From contig NZ_CALJRX010000301.1 of the NCBI RefSeq assembly GCF_937976265.1, positions 1 to 5,340 on the forward strand: DNA of 5,340 nucleotides. The letters run 5' to 3'. This document shows, piece after piece, positions 1-5,340 of this stretch (position 1 is its first letter; every line of letters starts with the position of its first letter). A program made the position numbers and the translations under genes. Under the pieces are notes generated by a model. The model saw only the letters and a list, made by a program, of their open reading frames with translations. It had not been told where the DNA came from and ran no database searches. Source of the stretch: an uncultured Haemophilus sp. GTDB lineage: Bacteria; Pseudomonadota; Gammaproteobacteria; Enterobacterales; Pasteurellaceae.

Positions 1-468
1 GTCCTGTTTCGAATACAGAACTTCGAGACGGAGCGCTAAAAAAATCTGCGCGAGTTTTCCGGGAATGCTTCGCGTGTACAGGCGGTATTTCAATTTTGCC
101 GTCTGCATCGTAATCGTCGAAGCCCCGATACGCTTTGAACGTTTTACATAGGTTTGCAGAGCGGCACGTATAAGAGATACGGGATTTACGCCGTGATGCA
201 AAAAAAAGCGTTTATCTTCCTGCAAAAGCAAAGCTTCCAAAAAATCGAGCGGATATTCGGAAACGCTTTTATAGATACGGTACGTTTCATCGCCGGTAAG
301 ATACACCTTTAGTAACGTACCGTTTCTATCGGTATAAGCGCCCGAAAAATCTATACCGTATAAAATTCCTTTTGAACGCGCGGAATTAAAGGCGATAAAA
401 AAAACAATCAGCACAGCGCATAAAACAAGCAAAAGAATAATTATTTTTTTTCGACGCAAAAAACGCAT
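1..468 (-). CDS. pbpC: Penicillin-binding protein 1C-type transglycosylase, N-terminal part (runs off the left edge)
   Basis: This is my own minus-strand translation: an open frame of 156 codons from the ATG at 468-466 to base 1, with the rest beyond the window. Residues 1-8 are basic (RFLRRKK) and about 9-27 form one hydrophobic anchor, so the protein is inner-membrane with its bulk in the periplasm. Glycosyltransferase family 51 motifs follow in order. Motif 1 is QEDKRFF at 83-89, with the expected catalytic Glu84. Motif 2 is GASTITMQ at 115-122. A motif-3-like segment covers about 133-149 (GKLAQIFLALRLE). The family polymerises lipid II into glycan strands. The TMQ ending of motif 2 is typical of PBP1C, where PBP1A/1B usually have TQQ; the transpeptidase domain is not in view. 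AAGG lies only 3 bases before the ATG, a close spacing, but no better start is visible. Composition is odd: about 45 CpG in 468 bases, and all nine Thr codons are ACG or ACC. The identification as a GT51 PBP is strong; the 1C subtype is likely. Confidence 0.85.
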   Translation of the reverse strand, partial: MRFLRRKKIIILLLVLCAVLIVFFIAFNSARSKGILYGIDFSGAYTDRNGTLLKVYLTGDETYRIYKSVSEYPLDFLEALLLQEDKRFFLHHGVNPVSLIRAALQTYVKRSKRIGASTITMQTAKLKYRLYTRSIPGKLAQIFLALRLEVLYSKQD

Positions 469-502
469 ACACCTTATTTTTTATGTATTATTTGCATTTT
501 TA

Positions 503-532
503 ATGCCCTTCCCCCCTAATTTAAGCTATAAT
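503..532 (+). promoter_or_regulatory. Candidate sigma-70 promoter of the secretion operon
   Basis: A perfect TATAAT -10 box lies at 527-532. The best -35 candidate is the weak ATGCCC at 503-508 (three of six consensus bases) with an 18-base spacer. Transcription would start near 539-540, leaving a leader of about 40 bases before the ATG at 580. The spacer contains a run of six C at 511-516. An alternative pairing, TTGCAT at 492-497 with CCTAAT at 515-520, is less convincing. No other promoter-like sequence stands out in front of the three genes. The -10 is well supported by position and sequence, but the weak -35 suggests that an activator may help or that the promoter is weak. Confidence 0.55.
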
Positions 533-559
533 CTTGCGACTCAAAGAACCTAATTACCA

Positions 560-572
560 CTCCTCAAAGGAG
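560..572 (+). promoter_or_regulatory. Shine-Dalgarno site inside a small hairpin, first operon gene
   Basis: AAAGGAG at 566-572 is a near-ideal ribosome binding site, 7 bases before the ATG at 580, and it fixes that start. It also forms a perfect five-pair stem with the CTCCT just upstream (560-564 with 568-572, loop CAA), so the core AGGAG could be paired in the mRNA. The stem is short, and whether it affects translation is inference. Confidence 0.7.
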
Positions 573-579
573 CCAATCA

Positions 580-1842
580 ATGAAACTCACTCACAATAAA
601 TTTATTGCATTATGTTTACTTGGTACGCTTCAATCTTCAGCGGTATTTGCTGAAGATTTAGCCTCCATTCTCCGCTATTCTCTTCAGCAGGACCCTGCAT
701 TAGTTGAAGCAAATGCTAATACCGAAGCTGCTTACAATGACATGAAAGCATCCGAAGCCGGACACTACCCGACGCTTTCTTTAACAGGGCAAAATGTGTT
801 GGCACAACAACATACTTCAACCAATTCAAAAATGCGTGATGATGTAGGTGTAAAATCCCGTTTAAATCTATATGCTTGGGGAGGAATTCAAGCTGCGGTT
901 GAGCGTGATAAATATAAAATGGAATATTTCCAATATAAATACTATGAAACACGTGAGGAACTTGCGAACACAATAAGTACGCTTTATCTGACCGCACTTC
1001 GTGCAAAAGAATCTATCGCGATTGCGAAAAAGAATATCCGTCGCCATGAAAAATTCTTAGCTGATTTAAAAGTAATCAATCAATATGATGAAGGTCGTCG
1101 TTCTGAAATTGCACAAGCCCAATCTCGCTATTTGCAAGCGCAATCAACAGAAGCAAACTTAGAAAAAACATTATCAGTAAACTTAAGTAAATTAAGTAAA
1201 TACACCTCTAAGCGGCTTACAGAAAAAGATATTGTTGACCCATTTAATAAACAAAATGCCGCTCAACTCATTGCTTTATTTGATAAGGTGCAAGCTAATA
1301 ATCATCCAAGTTTTAAAGCTCAAGAGGCAGAATATAACAGTGCCTTATCAGATGCAGAAGTCACTAAAGCATCAAAATATCCTTCTATTAATCTAGAAGG
1401 CAGTGCGACTCGCCGTGATAGAAGTATTGCCTTAACCATGTCTTGGGATTTATATAACAAACCTGTAGATTATGCTGCAGAAAAAAGCCGTGCTGTGGTG
1501 CTTTCAGCCAAAGCACGTTCACATGAATTATTGCGAGATATTGAAGAACGCGCTGAAACAGCGAAGGTGGATATGAAGCAAAGCGAACGCCGCGCAAAAA
1601 TTGCCAAATCACTTATCTCGACACAAACTCAAGTGGCACAAGACTATGAACAACAATTCTATATTTCCAGACGAACACTCTTGGAAGTATTGGATTCTTA
1701 TGCTGAATTAGCCGCTACTGAAACCAGTTATGTCGAAGCTCAAAATGACTACCGTGATGCGGCTATTGCCTATTTGCTTGCCAAAGCCAGCTTGGCAAAA
1801 TGGGCTAAAGTACCCGATTTTAATGCAAACCGTCACTTCTAA
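580..1842 (+). CDS. TolC-family outer-membrane channel of a type I secretion system (LapE-like)
   Basis: This 420-residue protein is the probable exit duct of the secretion system encoded by the operon. The family forms trimeric barrels in the outer membrane with long alpha-helical tunnels into the periplasm. Residues 1-24 look like a signal peptide: Lys near the start, hydrophobic stretch FIALCLLGTL, and an AVFA|ED cleavage site. The mature part shows the two homologous halves of the outer membrane efflux protein fold. The first is about 25-215, with YPTLSLTGQ near 63-71 and LNLYAWGG at 95-102. The second is about 230-410, with the parallel YPSINLEGS near 267-275 and MSWDLYNKP at 287-295. 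Heptad-rich helices such as EVLDSYAELAATETSYVEAQNDYRDA lie near 369-394. The last residue is Phe, as is common in Bam-assembled barrel proteins. At 396 mature residues it is shorter than E. coli TolC (about 470). Co-transcription with ABC and adaptor genes argues for a dedicated secretion channel rather than the housekeeping efflux TolC. A DNA uptake sequence lies within it at 991-999. Confidence 0.93.
   Translation: MKLTHNKFIALCLLGTLQSSAVFAEDLASILRYSLQQDPALVEANANTEAAYNDMKASEAGHYPTLSLTGQNVLAQQHTSTNSKMRDDVGVKSRLNLYAWGGIQAAVERDKYKMEYFQYKYYETREELANTISTLYLTALRAKESIAIAKKNIRRHEKFLADLKVINQYDEGRRSEIAQAQSRYLQAQSTEANLEKTLSVNLSKLSKYTSKRLTEKDIVDPFNKQNAAQLIALFDKVQANNHPSFKAQEAEYNSALSDAEVTKASKYPSINLEGSATRRDRSIALTMSWDLYNKPVDYAAEKSRAVVLSAKARSHELLRDIEERAETAKVDMKQSERRAKIAKSLISTQTQVAQDYEQQFYISRRTLLEVLDSYAELAATETSYVEAQNDYRDAAIAYLLAKASLAKWAKVPDFNANRHF
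991..999 (-). other. DNA uptake signal sequence core (Haemophilus type) inside a gene
   Basis: ACCGCACTT on the plus strand is the exact reverse complement of AAGTGCGGT, the nine-base core recognised during natural transformation in the Haemophilus/Pasteurella/Aggregatibacter group. Here it is used as codons for Thr-Ala-Leu in the outer-membrane protein. The flank downstream on the minus strand is A/T-rich, as the extended consensus expects. It supports a Pasteurellaceae origin for the operon. Confidence 0.8.
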
Positions 1843-1858
1843 TTTTTAAATAGATTTT

Positions 1859-4048
1859 ATGAATTCAATTATCAAACATTTGGCCATTGCAACAAAATTG
1901 CTCAATCAACCTATTGCTGAAGAGGCTCTTGCTGCAAATGTTGCAAGAGATAGAAATTTAAATGCCAATCTGCAGTCTCTTGCTGAAGTACTTCGCAGTT
2001 ACGGATTTGAAAATCATATTTCTCGCCGTAAGTTATTAGAAATCCCGTCGCTAGCAATGCCAGCCGTCATTATTTTGCACAATGATGAAGCCGCAGTGAT
2101 CAGTGAAGTCAAAGGTCGAGGCGAAGATCGTATTTATACCGTTCGCCAAGGAGATTCGCCTGCTCACGAAGTCAGCCATAAAGATCTTGAAGCGAAATAC
2201 TTAGGGTTCTGTTGGTTTATTAAACCAAAGCTAACTACTGATCACCGTTCTGAACTACCAGAATACCATTTACCAAAGGCATGGTTCTGGAAAGTAATTG
2301 GACGTTTTAAGAAATATTATTATCAAGTGATTCTTGCCTCTTTTTTAATTAATATTTTGGCATTGGTTAGCTCGCTTTATGTGATGAACGTATATGACCG
2401 AGTCATTCCAAATGAAGCCTATTCCACACTATGGGTATTAAGCATCGGTGTATTTATAGCCATTGTCTTTGAATTTATTGCTAAAATGATACGGTCACAT
2501 TTAACCGATATCGCAGGCAAAAAAGCCGACTTGATAATAAGTTCTGCACTTTTCAGACGAGTAATGGCGCTACGTTTAATTGAACGCCCAATTTCATCGG
2601 GCTCTTATGCGAATAACCTGCGTGATTTTGAAGCTGTACGTGAATTTATGACGAGTGCAAGCTTGTTGGTATTAGTTGATGCGCCATTCTTGTTGCTTTT
2701 CCTTTTTGTGATGTTTGTCATTGGAGGGAAGTTAGTCATTGTGCCAGCGGTAACCTGTGCCTTAGTTCTGCTCATTTCTTTTGCGGTACAACCCACTTTG
2801 GCAAAACGCGTAAATGAAAGCATGAAAGAAGCTTCTCAAAGACAAGGTTTAGCCGTTGAAGCCGTTGAAGGCATTGAAACATTAAAAGTAAATAATGCAA
2901 CCAATTGGGCACAGCAACGCTGGGATAGACTCAATGCTTTAACCGCAACAAGCTCAATGAAAGTCAAAAAGATCAATGAATTTGTTTCTAACTTCACCGT
3001 TGGATTACAGCAATTAAATACTGTGGGTTTAGTTGTACTAGGTACCTATTTAATTCATGATGATGTCGTTGAAGCTCGAATTACCATGGGGGCAGTAATT
3101 GCATCGGTCATTCTTTCAGGCCGTGCTCTCTCATCTCTTGGTAAAATTGCAGGATTAGCTATTCGTTTCCAACAAGCTAAAAATGCTCTTAAAGGTGTCA
3201 ATGCCATTGTCGAAAGACCTATTGAACGGGATCCAGAACGTTCTTATGTAACACTTGATCAAGTGCAAGGCCAACTAACTTTTAACAATGTTGTATTTCA
3301 ATATAGCAAGGATACTCAACCGGCTATCTCAAATCTCAATTTAACTATTCGCCCTGGTGAAAAAGTCGCTATTTTAGGGAGAATTGGTAGTGGAAAAAGT
3401 ACATTATTAAAATTAGCTAGTGGTTTATATGAACCATCAGGTGGGAATATTTTATTAGATAATGTCGATATTCGTCAGATTGATCCGAATTTCTTGCGTG
3501 ATAAAGTCACTTTACTTAATCAATCCCCTCGCTTATTCCTTGGGACATTACGTGAGAACTTGGATTTAGCAAGGATGGATGGCTATTCAACAGACCAAGA
3601 ATTACTTGGTGCTTTACGTAATTTCCATTTAGACCAACTCGTTAGAAACCATCCGAAAGGTTTAGATATGCCACTCGGTGAAGATGGATTAGGACTTTCA
3701 GGTGGACAAAAACAAATTGTTTCATTAGCTCGCTTAACTCTACGCCATCCACGTGTGGTATTGTTAGATGAACCTACAACGGGTTTAGATGAGCAAACCG
3801 AACAACAAGCACTTGGTGTATTAGCACAATGGGCAAGAGATAAAACTCTCGTCGTTGTAACTCATCGCTTACAAGTGCTACCAATGGTTAATCGTGTTGT
3901 CGTCGTAGATAATGGCCGAGTTGTCATTGATGGTCCCCGTGATGCCGTGATTGCAAAATTACGCGAAAACGAAGAACGTCAAGCTCAAAAAGCAGAGCAT
4001 AAAACAGAAAAAAACACGACCAATACACAAGAGGAAAAAGGTAAATAA
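1859..4048 (+). CDS. Type I secretion ABC transporter, permease and ATPase fused (LapB/LssB-like)
   Basis: This 729-residue inner-membrane exporter half-transporter is expected to dimerise and drive an unfolded protein substrate out through the adaptor and channel encoded on either side. Residues 1 to about 125 form a C39-peptidase-like domain without the catalytic Cys near its N terminus (its only Cys is 118), so it probably binds substrate rather than cleaving it. Six membrane helices are visible near 156-177, 189-209, 266-287, 291-311, 378-400 and 407-425. VMNVYDRVIPNEAYSTLWVL at 175-194 closely resembles LapB. The nucleotide-binding domain is complete: Walker A GRIGSGKST 507-515 (Lys513), Q-loop Gln555, signature LSGGQ 613-617, Walker B VVLLDE 633-638 with catalytic Glu638, D-loop about 642-645 and switch His669. 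A charged K/E/Q-rich tail of about 29 residues (about 701-729) follows the domain. The start lies 16 bases after the preceding stop and has no clear Shine-Dalgarno site, which suggests translational coupling; the next Met (67) would delete half the N-terminal domain. The substrate is not in the window. Confidence 0.96.
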   Translation: MNSIIKHLAIATKLLNQPIAEEALAANVARDRNLNANLQSLAEVLRSYGFENHISRRKLLEIPSLAMPAVIILHNDEAAVISEVKGRGEDRIYTVRQGDSPAHEVSHKDLEAKYLGFCWFIKPKLTTDHRSELPEYHLPKAWFWKVIGRFKKYYYQVILASFLINILALVSSLYVMNVYDRVIPNEAYSTLWVLSIGVFIAIVFEFIAKMIRSHLTDIAGKKADLIISSALFRRVMALRLIERPISSGSYANNLRDFEAVREFMTSASLLVLVDAPFLLLFLFVMFVIGGKLVIVPAVTCALVLLISFAVQPTLAKRVNESMKEASQRQGLAVEAVEGIETLKVNNATNWAQQRWDRLNALTATSSMKVKKINEFVSNFTVGLQQLNTVGLVVLGTYLIHDDVVEARITMGAVIASVILSGRALSSLGKIAGLAIRFQQAKNALKGVNAIVERPIERDPERSYVTLDQVQGQLTFNNVVFQYSKDTQPAISNLNLTIRPGEKVAILGRIGSGKSTLLKLASGLYEPSGGNILLDNVDIRQIDPNFLRDKVTLLNQSPRLFLGTLRENLDLARMDGYSTDQELLGALRNFHLDQLVRNHPKGLDMPLGEDGLGLSGGQKQIVSLARLTLRHPRVVLLDEPTTGLDEQTEQQALGVLAQWARDKTLVVVTHRLQVLPMVNRVVVVDNGRVVIDGPRDAVIAKLRENEERQAQKAEHKTEKNTTNTQEEKGK
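4037..4041 (+). promoter_or_regulatory. Shine-Dalgarno site that decides the membrane fusion protein start
   Basis: AAAGG at 4037-4041, within the last codons of the ABC gene, lies 8 bases before the ATG at 4050, with a further GAGG at 4031-4034. It supports 4050 as the start rather than the upstream in-frame ATG at 3951. That alternative would add 33 Lys-rich residues read out of frame through the end of the ABC gene. Confidence 0.75.
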
Positions 4049-4049
4049 T

Positions 4050-5282
4050 ATGTCAAATCAGCAAAAAGAAAATATCAATCAAGAGGATTTAAAGCTGATT
4101 AATGATTTAAATGCGGCCTTACAATCTGAAAAACATACAGGATATTTTTCAATCATTAGCTTATTCTTGGCCTTTATTATCGTCTTTATCATTTGGGCTT
4201 ATTTCAGTCCACTTGAAGAAGTTGCACAAGGCCAGGGAAGAATTATTCCAAGTAGCCGTGAGCAAATTGTGCAAAGTTTAGATCCTGGCACAATTCAAGA
4301 AATGCTAGTTAAAGAAGGAGACACTGTTGAAAAAGGGCAAATTCTCTTAAAACTAGATGATACTCGGAGCTCTGCTATTTTAAGAGAAAGCCAAGCTAAA
4401 GTAGAGAATCTAGAAGCAATGGTTGCACGTTTGCAAGCTGAAGCTTATAACACAAAATTAATTTTCCCAGAACATATTTCGGATGAATTAAAAAAACGTG
4501 AAGAAGCCGCTTATTCTTCCCGCCGTAAAGCAATGGAAGAACAAGTTTCTGGTTTAAGAAAAAGTAAGGCAGCTCTCGACCAACAAATTGCGATTACGGC
4601 ACCGATGGTAAAACGAGGTGTCATGTCTCAACTAGACCTTTTGCGTATGCAAAAAGATTCTCATGATTTATCTTCGCAAATTACAGAACGTCAAAATCGA
4701 TACACCACCGATGCAAGCAACGAGTTGGTCAAAGCAGAGGCTGAACTTGCTCAAGCTAAAGAAAATATGGCAATGCGAGCAGACCCTGTTGAGCGCTCAC
4801 AAATTCGTGCACCAATGAAAGGTATTGTGAAAAATATTCGTATAAATACTATTGGTGGCGTCGTGAATGCAGGTCAAGATATCCTTGAAATCGTACCAAT
4901 AGAAGACAATCTATTAGTCGAAGCGTATATTCGTCCAAATGATGTTGCGTTTATCCGACCAGGTTTGCCTGCATTAGTAAAACTTACAGCTTACGATTAT
5001 GCAATCTACGGTGGATTACAAGGTGAAGTAATATTAATCAGTCCCGATACATTAAGCGATGAAAAACGTAATGCTAGTGAATTAAAGCTAAATATGAATA
5101 ACGTGTATTATCGCATTTTGGTGCAAACATCGGGGAGCCATCTTGTTGATAAGAACGGTAACGAAATGCCAATTATTCCGGGGATGGTTGCAACAGTAGA
5201 TGTAAAAACTGGTGAGAAAACCGTGTTTCAATATCTAACTAAACCGATTACACGAATGAAACAGGCATTAAGAGAGCGATAA
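4050..5282 (+). CDS. HlyD-family membrane fusion protein of type I secretion (LapC-like)
   Basis: This 410-residue periplasmic adaptor would bridge the ABC exporter and the outer-membrane channel. A cytoplasmic N-terminal tail (1-31) precedes one membrane helix at about 32-52. Next comes the first half of the lipoyl-like domain, with the family pattern GQGRIIPSSREQIVQSLDPG at 61-80 and VKEGDTVEKGQILLKLDD at 87-104. A coiled-coil-rich hairpin spans about 105-245. The second lipoyl half is at about 251-285 (RAPMKGIVKNIRINTIGGVV at 253-272). A beta-barrel region lies at about 286-390. The conserved C-terminal helix runs TVFQYLTKPITRMKQALRER (391-410), as HlyD and LapC proteins typically end. It is shorter than E. 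coli HlyD (478 residues), mainly through a shorter coiled coil. The start is 1 base past the ABC stop and has its own ribosome site, so it is surely in the same operon. The stop is followed within 5 bases by a terminator. Confidence 0.95.
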   Translation: MSNQQKENINQEDLKLINDLNAALQSEKHTGYFSIISLFLAFIIVFIIWAYFSPLEEVAQGQGRIIPSSREQIVQSLDPGTIQEMLVKEGDTVEKGQILLKLDDTRSSAILRESQAKVENLEAMVARLQAEAYNTKLIFPEHISDELKKREEAAYSSRRKAMEEQVSGLRKSKAALDQQIAITAPMVKRGVMSQLDLLRMQKDSHDLSSQITERQNRYTTDASNELVKAEAELAQAKENMAMRADPVERSQIRAPMKGIVKNIRINTIGGVVNAGQDILEIVPIEDNLLVEAYIRPNDVAFIRPGLPALVKLTAYDYAIYGGLQGEVILISPDTLSDEKRNASELKLNMNNVYYRILVQTSGSHLVDKNGNEMPIIPGMVATVDVKTGEKTVFQYLTKPITRMKQALRER

Positions 5283-5286
5283 ATTA

Positions 5287-5330
5287 AAAAGTGCGGCCAG
5301 AAAAATATATCAATTTCTGACCGCACTTTT
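5287..5330 (+). terminator. Operon terminator made of two inverted DNA uptake sequences
   Basis: The left arm AAAAGTGCGGCCAGAAA (5287-5303) and right arm TTTCTGACCGCACTTTT (5314-5330) pair at 16 of 17 positions around a 10-base AT-rich loop; the only mismatch is C5297 with A5320. The flanking A and T runs suit intrinsic termination in both directions. The right arm contains a perfect uptake core on the minus strand (5328-5320). The left arm contains a plus-strand core with one change (AAGTGCGGC, 5289-5297). Paired inverted uptake sequences acting as terminators are well known in Haemophilus. It starts 5 bases after the last stop codon of the operon. Confidence 0.9.
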
Positions 5331-5340
5331 GCTTTAATGA

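Noticed and set aside
98..107. GCCGTCTGCA, nine of ten bases of the Neisseria DNA uptake sequence
   Set aside because: It falls on the conserved transglycosylase motif 2 codons (Met-Gln-Thr-Ala) and has a mismatch in the core; a single near-match in CpG-rich coding sequence is weak evidence for a Neisseriaceae source.
469..579. Minus-strand promoter for the PBP gene
   Set aside because: I looked for -35/-10 pairs reading leftward; AT-rich hexamers such as TAATAC exist but none has an acceptable -35 at proper spacing.
716..1612. Two minus-strand open frames of 96 and 74 codons (716-1006 and 1388-1612)
   Set aside because: They lie wholly inside the channel gene on the opposite strand, have no ribosome site, and their translations show no domain-like pattern; the plus-strand protein is clearly the real product.
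580..1842. Housekeeping multidrug TolC
   Set aside because: The gene is locked in an operon with a secretion ABC transporter and adaptor, and is shorter than TolC; a dedicated secretion channel is more likely.
1859..2233. Active C39 peptidase domain that processes double-glycine leader peptides
   Set aside because: There is no Cys near the N terminus where the catalytic residue belongs; the only Cys of this domain is at residue 118.
2605..2823. Minus-strand open frame of 72 codons
   Set aside because: It lies opposite the well-conserved membrane domain of the ABC transporter, with Ser/Thr/Lys-rich translation and no start signal; a shadow frame.
3951..4049. Longer form of the membrane fusion protein starting at 3951 (33 extra residues)
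   Set aside because: The extra part is out-of-frame reading of the ABC gene's end, has no family resemblance and lacks a ribosome site; the ATG at 4050 has a good one and gives the usual N-terminal layout.

Overview
The window looks like a Pasteurellaceae chromosome segment. A perfect 9-base core of the Haemophilus-type DNA uptake signal (AAGTGCGGT, read on the minus strand) occurs twice, once inside a coding region and once in a terminator hairpin. The terminator hairpin also has a one-mismatch copy in its other arm. The coding DNA is AT-rich (hand count about 39% GC over 601-1080). The Haemophilus/Aggregatibacter/Pasteurella uptake-sequence group fits best; I cannot name a species.

Layout. 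Bases 1-468 (minus strand) hold the first 156 codons of a penicillin-binding protein 1C-type transglycosylase that runs off the left edge. Bases 469-579 are a short divergent intergenic region with a plausible plus-strand promoter and a strong Shine-Dalgarno site. Bases 580-5282 are a compact three-gene plus-strand operon: a TolC-family outer-membrane protein (580-1842), a LapB/LssB-type secretion ABC transporter (1859-4048) and an HlyD/LapC-type membrane fusion protein (4050-5282). The gaps between these genes are 16 and 1 bases. A 17-bp-arm hairpin built from two inverted uptake sequences (5287-5330) closes the operon.

How it works together. The three proteins are the complete set for a type I secretion system: an inner-membrane ABC exporter, a periplasm-spanning adaptor and an outer-membrane channel. 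All nucleotide-binding motifs of the ABC protein are intact, and its N-terminal peptidase-like domain lacks the catalytic cysteine. That places it in the branch that exports large RTX or biofilm-adhesin proteins rather than processed bacteriocins. No substrate gene, protease or regulator is in the window, so the cargo is unknown.

What stands out. The PBP fragment has about twice the CpG density of the neighbouring operon and a different threonine codon choice. This points either to transfer from another lineage or to an artificial join near the divergent intergenic region. The operon itself is a recognisable type I secretion system; I found no clearly undescribed system.
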